Source of the DNA: Fimenecus sp045655645
GTDB taxonomy: Bacteria > Bacillota > Clostridia > Oscillospirales > Acutalibacteraceae
Assembly: GCA_045655645.1 (NCBI GenBank)
Contig: JAZOPS010000033.1
Coordinates: 1-64,000 of the forward strand
Direction of reading: 5' to 3'
DNA length: 64,000 nt
The position numbers were made by a program, and so were the translations under genes. A model generated the notes under the pieces. The model had not been told where the DNA came from. It worked only from the letters and a program-made list of their open reading frames with translations, and ran no database searches. This document shows positions 7,842 to 15,887 of this stretch, piece by piece (position 1 is the stretch's first letter; the number at the start of each line of letters is the position of its first letter).

Positions 7842-9338
7842 ATGAGTTCAAAAAATATTTATGACCAACCTTTTGACCATAAAGAATATGGTTCAGAGCG
7901 CAACCGTATCCCCGCTCTTTACACTCTCAATGATGGTAGTATTATGGCGGGCGCAGACATTCGTTATGGTCACGGCTCTGACTCACCTAACAATATCGAC
8001 ATTGCTGTTGCAATTTCAAAAGACGGATATAATGATTGGGATTATGTAATGGTCAATCATTTTGACGACTATGCTGACACAGTTACAGCAACTGATAGCG
8101 CATCATTCATTGACTCAGTTATTGTGCAGTCAAGCACAGGCAGAATTTTTATGCTTGCAGATGCTCAACCATCAGAATGTGGTTATCTTCAATGCAAAAC
8201 AGGTACTGGCTACTGTGAAGTTGACGGCAAAAAGCATCTTCTTCTCACAAAAGGCAATAACGGTGATAAGTTAGACACTTTTGGATTTTATATTGGCGAA
8301 TTTCAAGGTGATTTTGCTCCAATTTTCACAAGAAATGATAATAAAATCACAGCGTATTCCGTTGACCGTGAATTCCGTATTTACCAAAACGGCGAGCCAC
8401 TTTATACAGAGCAAAAAGGCTCTGAAAACATAAAAGTTCAGCAAAATATTTTTTATAGTGCTGCAGAATTCAAGTGCTATAAAACAACTTATTTGTGGTT
8501 AAGATATAGCGACGATAACGGCAAAACTTGGAGTCACCCACAAATTATTTCAGACCAAGTTAAAAAAGAAAAAGAATCGTTTTTAGGTGTTGGCCCAGGT
8601 CGTGGCATTGTAATTAATCACAACGGCAAAGAGAGAATTCTTTTCTGTGTTTATGATAATAACGGACTTTTCAAAGACCCTATATTTGAAAATGCAAGTG
8701 CAATTTATTCTGACGATAACGGTGCAACTTGGCACAGAAGCAATAAAATCAAAATAAAAAAAGGTATCGGGAAAACAAGTGAAGCACAACTTGTAAAAAT
8801 CGAAAGTGACAACTATAAAGCACTTCGTATGTATGCAAGAAATTTAAGCAATTATATAGCCTTTGCCGACAGCACAGACGGTGGTGTGACTTGGAGCACA
8901 TTCCGTGCAGATAAAGCGCTTGAAGGCACAAAAAACTGTATGGTTTCACTTATGGAAACATCAAAGAAAATCCAAGGCAAGCAGGCAATTCTCTGCTCTG
9001 CAGGTGGCAGTCTTAAAGCGAGAGCAGACGGTGTGCTTCGTGTTGGTCTTACTGAAAACAATGGTGAAATCAACTGGATTAGTAAATATCACTTGACCCA
9101 AGGTTTTTATGGATATTCTTGCTTAACTGAACTTTCAGACGGCAATTTCGCAGTATTCTATGAAGATGAAGCAGCTCATCTCAAATACACAATTTTCAGT
9201 GTGTCTGATGATGGCATTATTAATGAAATCAATGGTGAAAACCTTGAGTTTAAACCCGACAATTCACCAAAAGCACAACGCACAATTAAAACAAAACGAA
9301 CAATTGCTAACATCAAATTCAAATTAGGATTAATGTAA
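7842..9338 (+). CDS. GH33-family exo-alpha-sialidase, without signal peptide
   Basis: This 498-aa protein should cleave terminal sialic acids. It has the family's RIPAL motif (R22 being the first of the arginine triad), three Asp-box repeats (YSDDNGKTW at 222-230, YSDDNGATW at 289-297, and STDGGVTW further on), and the GPGRG loop at 251-255. Residues about 130-215 form the insertion seen in clostridial and pneumococcal sialidases before the YLWLRYSDDNG segment. There is no signal peptide or anchor, so it probably acts on imported sialosides. No nanA/nanE/nanK or sialic acid transporter is in the window, which leaves the fate of the sugar unknown. It sits between the phosphohexomutase (11-base gap) and a GH43 gene (14-base gap). 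Confidence 0.85.
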   Translation: MSSKNIYDQPFDHKEYGSERNRIPALYTLNDGSIMAGADIRYGHGSDSPNNIDIAVAISKDGYNDWDYVMVNHFDDYADTVTATDSASFIDSVIVQSSTGRIFMLADAQPSECGYLQCKTGTGYCEVDGKKHLLLTKGNNGDKLDTFGFYIGEFQGDFAPIFTRNDNKITAYSVDREFRIYQNGEPLYTEQKGSENIKVQQNIFYSAAEFKCYKTTYLWLRYSDDNGKTWSHPQIISDQVKKEKESFLGVGPGRGIVINHNGKERILFCVYDNNGLFKDPIFENASAIYSDDNGATWHRSNKIKIKKGIGKTSEAQLVKIESDNYKALRMYARNLSNYIAFADSTDGGVTWSTFRADKALEGTKNCMVSLMETSKKIQGKQAILCSAGGSLKARADGVLRVGLTENNGEINWISKYHLTQGFYGYSCLTELSDGNFAVFYEDEAAHLKYTIFSVSDDGIINEINGENLEFKPDNSPKAQRTIKTKRTIANIKFKLGLM

Positions 9339-9352
9339 TCGGAGAAATTGTT

Positions 9353-10261
9353 ATGGCGTATTTATTTACACATTTCACAGAAACTAAAGGTGACCAAGAA
9401 TATGTCTGGTTTGCAGTGAGCCGTGATGGTCTTCATTGGAAAGATTTAGGTAGTGACGAACCATTGCTTAAATCGGAACTTGGTACACAAGGTATTCGTG
9501 ACCCGTTTATTGTGCATGACGAAAAATTAAATAAATATTTTATAATTGCAACAGATTTGCTCACTACAAGTGGCAACTGGCACGCTTTTTCACATAAAGG
9601 AAGCCGTTCAATTGTTGTGTGGGAAAGTGAAGATTTAATCAATTGGTCAGAAGAAAGACTCTGCGAAGTTGGTATCGACACAGCCGGTTGTGTTTGGGCG
9701 CCTGAAGCAATTTTCTGCAAAGAAAAAGATGCTTGGTTTGTATTTTTTGCATCTTGCGTAAAAGAAAAAGGTCAGCTTCACCACAAGCAGAGAATTTATG
9801 GCACATTCACAAAGGATTTTAAAGAATTCACACCTACATTCAAGTTTATTGATGCAAAAACCGATGTGATTGACACAAACATTGTCTGGGATGATGGCTG
9901 TTATTACCGATTCTCAAAGGATGAAACCAACAAGAAAATCACAATTGAGAGAAGCAAAACTCTTGTTGACGGAAATTGGGAAGCAATTCATTCAGAAACT
10001 TTTGCAAACTTCTTTGGGCTTGAAGGACCTGAAACATATTATCTTGAAGATATGCAAAAATGGTGTTTGATTGCCGACCAATATCATACTCATAAAGGTT
10101 ATACTCCTTTTGTTTGTGATGATTTATCAACCGGTAATTTCGTGCAACTTAATGAAGACCAATTCAATATGGGCAAACGTAAAAAGCGCCATGGTGGTGT
10201 TATTAAAATCACCGACGAGCAATATGATAAACTCGTTGAAGCATTTGGAATTGACGAATAA
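9353..10261 (+). CDS. GH43-family glycosidase, cytoplasmic
   Basis: This single-domain 302-aa five-bladed propeller is related to arabinofuranosidases, xylosidases and arabinanases. GIRDPFIVHD holds the first catalytic Asp region, CVWAPEAIF and the DVIDTNIVWDDG segment follow (the latter with the pKa-modulating Asp), and GLEGPE carries the probable acid Glu. The C-terminus ends in HGGVIKITDEQYDKL, shared with the paralogue at 35727, so the two form one subgroup. There is no signal peptide. It is the last gene of the phosphohexomutase-sialidase operon, ending at a strong terminator. Substrate specificity within GH43 cannot be read from sequence. Confidence 0.82.
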   Translation: MAYLFTHFTETKGDQEYVWFAVSRDGLHWKDLGSDEPLLKSELGTQGIRDPFIVHDEKLNKYFIIATDLLTTSGNWHAFSHKGSRSIVVWESEDLINWSEERLCEVGIDTAGCVWAPEAIFCKEKDAWFVFFASCVKEKGQLHHKQRIYGTFTKDFKEFTPTFKFIDAKTDVIDTNIVWDDGCYYRFSKDETNKKITIERSKTLVDGNWEAIHSETFANFFGLEGPETYYLEDMQKWCLIADQYHTHKGYTPFVCDDLSTGNFVQLNEDQFNMGKRKKRHGGVIKITDEQYDKLVEAFGIDE

Positions 10262-10266
10262 AAAAT

Positions 10267-10298
10267 CCCCCGACGGACTAACCGTTGGGGGCTGTTTT
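10267..10298. terminator. Bidirectional terminator between convergent GH43 and GH4 genes
   Basis: CCCCC-G-ACGG pairs with CCGT-T-GGGGG (10267-10291). It is followed by T6 on the plus strand and by a matching A run upstream for the minus strand. Confidence 0.85.
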
Positions 10299-11618
10299 TT
10301 AGTTAAATTTTGGTAAATAATCACCGTGGGCTACGATTAAATCGTCAACCATTTTCTTGATTGTGTCAATATCCAACTCACTACCAGTGTGTGGGTCGAG
10401 CATTGCAGCCTGATAAATATGCTCTTTTTTGCCAGTAACTGCTGCTTCAATAGTAAGCAACTGAACATTGATATTTGTCATATTCATTGCAGCACATTGT
10501 ACTGGTAATGCACCCACATGACAAGGATGAACGCCATATCCATTTACAAGGCAAGGCACTTCAACGCAAGCATTTTCAGGTAAATTTGTAATCAAATGTC
10601 CTGTGTTAAGCACATTACCACCGATTTGGTAAGTTTTGCCCGTGACAATTGATTCCATAATTCTTGATGCATATTCTTCTGAACGCTCGTGCTCTTTTAC
10701 ACCCTTCTCGAGCATTTCGGCATACTCTTTCTTCCAACCCTCAATTTGATTTACACAACGGCGTGGATATTCGTCAAGTGGAATATTATATCTCTCAATA
10801 AGTTCAGGATATTTTGATTTTATATAGAACATATTGTACTCTGCATTATGTTCACTTGACTCTGTGCAATAATATCCAAAGTTCTTGATATAATCCATTC
10901 TGACTTTATCATCTGCATCAGGTTTAGCCATATATTCGTCAACTCTTGATTTGATTTCAGGATACAAATCAACACCGTTCTTGTCTTTAATTTCAAGAAG
11001 CCAAGCCATGTGGTTAATACCTGCAATAAGTTCTTTTCTTCCGTCAAGTTTGTCTTCCATATCAAGTTTTTTGAGTAACCATTTTGAACAACCTTGAACG
11101 CTATGGCAAAGACCAACTGTTTTAACGCCAGTATATCTTTGCATATATCCTGTAAGCATCGCCATAGGGTTAACATAGTTTAAGAAAAGTGCGTCAGGAC
11201 AAACTTCTTCCATATCATCAGCAAAGTCTTTCATAACAGGAATTGTGCGAAGTGTACGCATTATTCCACCAATACCAAGAGTATCACCAATTGTCTGTCT
11301 TAAACCATATTTTTTAGGCACTTCAAAGTCGATAATTGTGCAAGGGTCATAAAGACCAACTTGAATTGCATTAACTACAAAATTTGCCCCTCTTAAAGCT
11401 TCTTTTCTGTTTTCGACACCAACATAGCACTCGATTTTGCCATATCCACCTTTGGCAACTCTCATAGATTCAAGAATTGTACGGCTCTCTTCAAGGCGTT
11501 CTGCATCAATATCATAAAGAGCAAACACGCTGTCGCGAAGTGCTTCGACACACATACAGTCACCGATAACATTTCTTGCAAAAACAGTACTACCTGCTCC
11601 CATAAATGTAATTTTCAT
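10299..11618 (-). CDS. GH4-family alpha-galactosidase/alpha-glucuronidase-type enzyme (NAD+, metal dependent)
   Basis: The 439-aa protein has an N-terminal Rossmann fold (GAGSTVFA at 7-14) for NAD+. It also has GH4 metal-site signatures: NYVNPMAML (148-156), GLCHSVQG with C171/H172, and GINHMAW with N202/H203. GH4 enzymes act by oxidation-elimination rather than classical hydrolysis and need NAD+ plus Mn2+ or a similar metal. The CHSVQG motif is that of the MelA-type alpha-galactosidase/alpha-glucuronidase branch rather than the 6-phospho-glucosidase branch. It is cytoplasmic. It lies 12 bases downstream of the GH29 fucosidase in the same minus-strand unit and has a GGGAG ribosome site. Confidence 0.85.
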   Translation of the reverse strand: MKITFMGAGSTVFARNVIGDCMCVEALRDSVFALYDIDAERLEESRTILESMRVAKGGYGKIECYVGVENRKEALRGANFVVNAIQVGLYDPCTIIDFEVPKKYGLRQTIGDTLGIGGIMRTLRTIPVMKDFADDMEEVCPDALFLNYVNPMAMLTGYMQRYTGVKTVGLCHSVQGCSKWLLKKLDMEDKLDGRKELIAGINHMAWLLEIKDKNGVDLYPEIKSRVDEYMAKPDADDKVRMDYIKNFGYYCTESSEHNAEYNMFYIKSKYPELIERYNIPLDEYPRRCVNQIEGWKKEYAEMLEKGVKEHERSEEYASRIMESIVTGKTYQIGGNVLNTGHLITNLPENACVEVPCLVNGYGVHPCHVGALPVQCAAMNMTNINVQLLTIEAAVTGKKEHIYQAAMLDPHTGSELDIDTIKKMVDDLIVAHGDYLPKFN

Positions 11619-11630
11619 AAATTATTCTCC

Positions 11631-13106
11631 CTATCCTATTGCAATTTTGAAACAAATTGGTAAATCGTTTTTAATTTCACCTTTAAGTTTAATTGTAAGC
11701 GCTTTTTCATCTCTTGTAAAGTTGATTTTTTCATCACTACCAAGCAATTCAACACTTTCAATTAAATAGTCATGTGGGTTATGCTTTTTAAGTGTTTTAA
11801 TCTTCACAGTTTTTGATGGACGCATCTGGAATGCATAAAGATAACCATTTTTATATGTAAAACGGAAATCTTTATTTGTAAATTTCTTTTCATCACCATC
11901 TTGGAAGAAACCATCTTTAGCATTAACTTTGCCTTCACCGAATTGTTTCCAGAAGGTTGTGCCATAGATACCTTCACCATTGATTTTGAGCCATTCACCC
12001 ATATCCAAAAGAACTTGTGTTTCTTCGTCAGTGATTGTACCATCAGCCTTAGGTCCGATATTGATAAGCAAATTACCATTCTTTGAAACAATGTCAACAA
12101 GGTCGCAAACAACTTGTCTTGCGCTCTTGTATTCATTGTCTTTTCTATAACCCCATGAACATTTACCGATTGCAGTGTCTGTCTGCCAATAAATTGGTGA
12201 AATTCCAGTCAATGCCCCACGCTCAACATCAAAGGTTGCTACATTTGGTGGGAATGCTTCGTGTTTGTAGTTGATTGTAACTTCCTTACCCCACTCTTCT
12301 GCACGGTTATAATAATATGCAGCAAGTTTTTTGAGATATGGTTTAAAGCTATGATTGTGAATCCACCAGTCAAAATAAAGCACAGATGGTTGATATTTAT
12401 CAACAATCTCACAAGTACGAACAAGCCAATCTTCAAGCCAATCCTCACTTGCACCCATTGAATATGTATCTGCTGTTGTTTTATGTATAATGGCAGGGTC
12501 AAACTCTTCACAATATACGGCAGGACCATAAAAATCACGATAATTATCGTCATTAACATCACTATCACAAAGACGACCAGGGTTCATAAAGAAATAATGC
12601 TCTGCACGATGAGTTGATGCACAAAGTTCAAGTCCCTGTTTTTCACATTCTGCTTTGAGTTCTCCAACAACATCTCGGCAAGGTCCCATTTCTTTTGCAT
12701 TCCAACGGTTGAACTCTGTTTCATACATAGCAAAACCATCATGATGCTCGGCAACAGGCATAACATACTTCATACCTGCTTTTTTAAAAAGAGATACCCA
12801 CTCTTTCGCATCAAACTTCTCAGCCTTGAACATTGGAATAAAGTCTTTATATCCGAAAACATTTTGCTCACCATAAGTTTTTCTGTGGTGTTCAAAATCA
12901 CGGCAGTCTTTGTCATACATGCCTCTTGAATACCATTCACAGCCATAAGCCGGTACACTGTAAATTCCCCAGTGAATAAACACACCAAGTTTGTCGTGCA
13001 TATACCAGGAAGGCACTTTGTGTTGTGCAAGAGATGTCCAATCAGCCTTATATTTTCCTTTTTCGTTGACTTCATCGATAAGATTTAAATATTCTTTCGT
13101 TGTCAT
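11631..13106 (-). CDS. GH29-family alpha-L-fucosidase
   Basis: This 491-aa enzyme would release L-fucose from host or plant glycans. Evidence is the barrel motif GVFIHWGIYS (41-50), the AEHHDGFAMY signature (119-128) and the SVLYFDWW segment whose D246 aligns with the catalytic nucleophile. Residues after about 370 form the C-terminal beta-sandwich. There is no signal peptide, so it is cytoplasmic. An upstream in-frame ATG at 13166 is rejected because it lies in the -35 of a clean promoter (13138-13166); the ATG at 13106 is preceded by AGGG. It is first in a two-gene unit with the GH4 enzyme; no fucose isomerase or kinase is nearby. Confidence 0.87.
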   Translation of the reverse strand: MTTKEYLNLIDEVNEKGKYKADWTSLAQHKVPSWYMHDKLGVFIHWGIYSVPAYGCEWYSRGMYDKDCRDFEHHRKTYGEQNVFGYKDFIPMFKAEKFDAKEWVSLFKKAGMKYVMPVAEHHDGFAMYETEFNRWNAKEMGPCRDVVGELKAECEKQGLELCASTHRAEHYFFMNPGRLCDSDVNDDNYRDFYGPAVYCEEFDPAIIHKTTADTYSMGASEDWLEDWLVRTCEIVDKYQPSVLYFDWWIHNHSFKPYLKKLAAYYYNRAEEWGKEVTINYKHEAFPPNVATFDVERGALTGISPIYWQTDTAIGKCSWGYRKDNEYKSARQVVCDLVDIVSKNGNLLINIGPKADGTITDEETQVLLDMGEWLKINGEGIYGTTFWKQFGEGKVNAKDGFFQDGDEKKFTNKDFRFTYKNGYLYAFQMRPSKTVKIKTLKKHNPHDYLIESVELLGSDEKINFTRDEKALTIKLKGEIKNDLPICFKIAIG

Positions 13107-13137
13107 TTTTGTCACCAACCCTATTGAAGATAAAATA

Positions 13138-13166
13138 ATTATATCAATGCTAGTGCATTTTTGCAA
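13138..13166 (-). promoter_or_regulatory. Promoter of the GH29-GH4 operon
   Basis: On the minus strand TTGCAA (13166-13161), a 17-base spacer and TATAAT (13143-13138) give a near-consensus promoter. It places transcription start near 13130 and so selects the fucosidase start at 13106. Confidence 0.75.
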
Positions 13167-13208
13167 TTATTATGTTAAAATAAATTTACATTTGTGAGGT
13201 GTATTTAT

Positions 13209-13997
13209 TTGCAATACATAATTTATTTTATTCTTGCTCTGTTTGCAACAACCGTCGGCTCACTAACAGGTATGGGTGGCGGAGTTATAATCAAGCCACT
13301 TATGGATGTTTTGGGTGACTTTGATGTGCAGACAATCGGCATTATTTCATCAATCACCGTGTTTTCGATGGCACTTGTATCAGTTGGTAAACAGATTAAA
13401 GCAAAAACTGAAATACCCTTTAATCTGGCAATCCCATTAGCAATTGGCTCGGTTGCAGGTGGAATAATCGGTGAAAAGCTTTTAGATTTTATTGTTAACG
13501 CATTAAATGTTAACTCTATGGTTACCATTGTTCAAAACTTTGTGCTTGCTATTCTCATTCTCTGCGTTTTTCTCTATATGAAAAACAAGCAAAAAATCAA
13601 AGGCAAAGAGTTAAAGGGTATTCCCGTGTCACTCTTGGTTGGTGTGTTTTTAGGTGTATGTTCATCTTTCTTGGGGATTGGTGGCGGTCCTATTAATGTC
13701 GCACTGATTATTTATCTGTTCTCTATAAGCACAAAAACCGCGACAGTTTGTTCCCTTGTGACAATTCTTTTTGCGCAGATTTCAAAACTGACAACAGTAG
13801 CACTTACAGTGGGATTTGCCGATTTTGATTTATCAGTTGCACCAGTTATGATTATTGGTGCAATCCTTGGCGGATTTATCGGTGCAAGTTTTAACAAGAA
13901 ATGTAAAGAATCAACCGTTGAAAAAGCATTTAATTGTGTGCAGTTGCTTGTGTTGGGAATTACAATTTTTAATATTTTAAGAAATGTAATACAATAG
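13209..13997 (+). CDS. TauE/SafE-family membrane permease
   Basis: This 262-aa integral membrane protein has about eight segments. Two related glycine-rich halves are typical of the family: GSLTGMGGGVIIKP near the N-terminus and FLGIGGGPINVAL in the middle. Members export sulfite, sulfoacetate or related small anions, or import sulfur compounds; the substrate here is unknown. A longer frame begins with GTG at 13194, but GTGAGGTG then reads as the ribosome site for TTG at 13209, which I prefer. It diverges from the fucosidase operon and converges on the flavoprotein gene through a shared terminator. Confidence 0.8.
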   Translation: MQYIIYFILALFATTVGSLTGMGGGVIIKPLMDVLGDFDVQTIGIISSITVFSMALVSVGKQIKAKTEIPFNLAIPLAIGSVAGGIIGEKLLDFIVNALNVNSMVTIVQNFVLAILILCVFLYMKNKQKIKGKELKGIPVSLLVGVFLGVCSSFLGIGGGPINVALIIYLFSISTKTATVCSLVTILFAQISKLTTVALTVGFADFDLSVAPVMIIGAILGGFIGASFNKKCKESTVEKAFNCVQLLVLGITIFNILRNVIQ

Positions 13998-14000
13998 AAA

Positions 14001-14031
14001 AAAGGTGGATAAAACTCCACCTTTTTTATTT
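14001..14031. terminator. Bidirectional terminator between the TauE-like and flavoprotein genes
   Basis: AAAGGTGGA (14001-14009) pairs with TCCACCTTT (14016-14024), with A and T runs on both sides. It touches the stop codon of the minus-strand gene at 14026. Confidence 0.8.
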
Positions 14032-14955
14032 TTTCTTTGCTTTTTCTTTTGCTCGTTTGTCATTAATAATCTGCATATGTTCTTCTGTGATTAACTCAAC
14101 ATTATTTTCTCTTGCCCAGTCAACGCAACCTTTAAGAACTAATGGCAAGAAAACTCTTGGTACTGCAAGTACTGTTTTAAGTGCCTCGTCTGTAAACTTG
14201 ATTTTATCATCAACTCTATCAGCAGCATAACGCACTGATTCAAGCGATGCTTCACGCATCTGAAGAAGTTCTGCTCTCATTCTTCTCTTTCTGTGGAACC
14301 AGAAATTTTTACTGTCACGGTAACCATAGTCAACAGGAAGAGCTGGGAAATCTTTAGCTTTAACACCATTGATAATAGCATCACTATATTTTTTCTTCAT
14401 AAGGATTTTATCAATTTTAAGAATAAAATGAGCACCAAATTTACTTGTAATACCATTGAAATCGTGATATGGACCTTCGTATCCGTTAAGTTCCCCTGCC
14501 ATATCTTTATCAGCACCGTCAAGTTCACGCACCCAAGTACATTCAATAACTTCAATAGCATCAGTCAAAACCATTGGACGAAGTTCTCCTGTTTCTTCTT
14601 CCAATAAGCTTTTTTCAAGTTTGAAATTGCACTTTGGCATTTTTTCTTCAGGTTTATCACCTGGCCAAGAAAGTTTAACTGCTTCCTTAAAAGTTTTTGG
14701 ATTATCGTCAATAAAGTTCAATGCACATTTACCGTTGCGAAGAATATTCTGTGCTGTATTTGATGAGTTTCGGCAACAAAGAAGCATTGCATAATAATCT
14801 TTACCCGCAACATAGTATGGTTGCACAAGTGAATATGGACCTAAATTTGTTGTTCCGTCTTCACAAAGTGTACTGATTACAACTGTTGGCATTGGAAAGA
14901 ACAAAGATGTCTGATAAAAGTTATCAACAATTCTTAAATTTTCAAAACTACTCAT
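14026..14955 (-). CDS. Flavin reductase-like (FMN split-barrel) protein with a PCP_red-like C-terminal tail
   Basis: Residues about 1-200 resemble the FMN-binding split barrel of flavin reductase-like proteins: TVVISTLCEDGTTNLGPYSLV, then YYAMLLCCRNSSNTAQNI and CALNFI, a layout where such proteins bind FMN. Residues about 250-305, with FTDEALKTVLAVPRVFLPLV and then WARENNVELITEEHM, resemble the short helical domain found at the end of light-independent protochlorophyllide reductase subunits (PCP_red), in which Trp/Phe, ValPro and IleThr positions recur. The two-domain reading is by eye. It diverges from the CooC/dehydratase operon across 157 bases, so it might supply reduced flavin to that system, but this is inference. 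The ribosome site AAGGAG is good. Confidence 0.6.
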   Translation of the reverse strand: MSSFENLRIVDNFYQTSLFFPMPTVVISTLCEDGTTNLGPYSLVQPYYVAGKDYYAMLLCCRNSSNTAQNILRNGKCALNFIDDNPKTFKEAVKLSWPGDKPEEKMPKCNFKLEKSLLEEETGELRPMVLTDAIEVIECTWVRELDGADKDMAGELNGYEGPYHDFNGITSKFGAHFILKIDKILMKKKYSDAIINGVKAKDFPALPVDYGYRDSKNFWFHRKRRMRAELLQMREASLESVRYAADRVDDKIKFTDEALKTVLAVPRVFLPLVLKGCVDWARENNVELITEEHMQIINDKRAKEKAKKK

Positions 14956-14985
14956 TAAAACATCTCCTTAAATATTTATAAACAT

Positions 14986-15013
14986 ATTTTATCATATTTG
15001 TTTTTTGTGTCAA
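14986..15013 (-). promoter_or_regulatory. Promoter of the flavin reductase-like gene
   Basis: TTGACA (15013-15008), a 16-base spacer and TAAAAT (14991-14986) read on the minus strand, 31 bases before the start codon. Confidence 0.6.
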
Positions 15014-15053
15014 TAAAAGCGTACCTAAAATCGTTATTTTTTTAACATTTTTG

Positions 15054-15083
15054 GTTGAAAATGGTGATTTGTTTTGATACAAT
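15054..15083 (+). promoter_or_regulatory. Candidate promoter of the CooC/dehydratase operon
   Basis: TTGAAA (15054-15059), an 18-base spacer and TACAAT (15078-15083). TATAAT at 15083-15088 overlaps it but lacks a well-placed -35. Confidence 0.45.
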
Positions 15084-15112
15084 ATAATGTAATAGAATTT
15101 GGGGGAATTTTA

Positions 15113-15877
15113 ATGAATAATAATGCTACAATAATTGCTCTTTCAGGCAAAGGTGGAGTTGGTAAAACATCAATTTCTGCTGCAATTGTGAAACTTCTTG
15201 TTGAAACATATCCTGATAAGAAAATCCTTGCAATTGACGCTGACCCTGCTGTTGGGCTTTCAACTGCATTGGGTATTGATGTTAAAACAACAATCGATGA
15301 CATAAGAAAAGAAATCGTTGCAACTGTTGAAGATGGCGACACAAAAACCGCAATTGAACTTTTGGGTGATGCAAGATATAAAATCTTTGATGCACTTGTT
15401 GAAACTGATGGTTTTGCCTTTATTGCTGTTGGTCGTCCTGAAAGCGCAGGTTGTTACTGCAAAATAAATTCTTATTTAAAAGAAGTAATCAGCATTCTTT
15501 CAAGTGATTTTGATTATGTTGTTATTGATGGTGAAGCCGGCATTGAACAAATTAACCGTCGAGTTATGGAAAAGGTTACTCACCTTTTACTTATCACTGA
15601 CGCAAGCAAAAAAGGCACTCAGGTTATTACAACAATCAAAAATGTTGCCGACGAGCTTGTTATGTATAAAAAAATCGGTGCAATCGTCAACAGACTTCCT
15701 GACGAAAGCGTTATCCCCCACATCAACACAAACGGAATTCCTGTTTTGTCATACATTGAAAACGATAAAAATCTCGCAATTTATGATATTGAGGGCAAAA
15801 ACATCACCAAACTTCCTGACGACTCAAATGTGGTCAAGGGTGTTAAAAAAGCTCTCACAGAATTAGAAATAATATAA
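15113..15877 (+). CDS. CooC-like P-loop ATPase (metallocentre maturation type)
   Basis: This 254-aa MinD/ParA-superfamily ATPase has the deviant Walker A SGKGGVGKTS (11-20), the switch segment AIDADPAVGLS, and a C-Y-C pair at 114-116 in SAGCYCKINSYLK. A C-x-C at this position is the metal-binding signature of CooC, the ATPase that matures the Ni-Fe-S cluster of carbon monoxide dehydrogenase. So it is probably a nickel or other metal insertase rather than a cell division MinD. An upstream ATG at 15074 is rejected because GGGGGAA precedes the ATG at 15113. It is the first gene of the operon and the dehydratase-type gene starts 10 bases downstream; no CODH gene is in the window. Confidence 0.8.
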   Translation: MNNNATIIALSGKGGVGKTSISAAIVKLLVETYPDKKILAIDADPAVGLSTALGIDVKTTIDDIRKEIVATVEDGDTKTAIELLGDARYKIFDALVETDGFAFIAVGRPESAGCYCKINSYLKEVISILSSDFDYVVIDGEAGIEQINRRVMEKVTHLLLITDASKKGTQVITTIKNVADELVMYKKIGAIVNRLPDESVIPHINTNGIPVLSYIENDKNLAIYDIEGKNITKLPDDSNVVKGVKKALTELEII

Positions 15878-15887
15878 GGAGTAAGGT

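Noticed and set aside
13107..13166. Longer start for the fucosidase at the ATG at 13166
   Set aside because: The extra 20 codons overlap a TTGCAA-17-TATAAT promoter that would start transcription downstream of that ATG.
15113..15877. Septum-site MinD or plasmid ParA
   Set aside because: No MinE/MinC or ParB partner is present, and the C-Y-C pair in SAGCYCKIN points to CooC.
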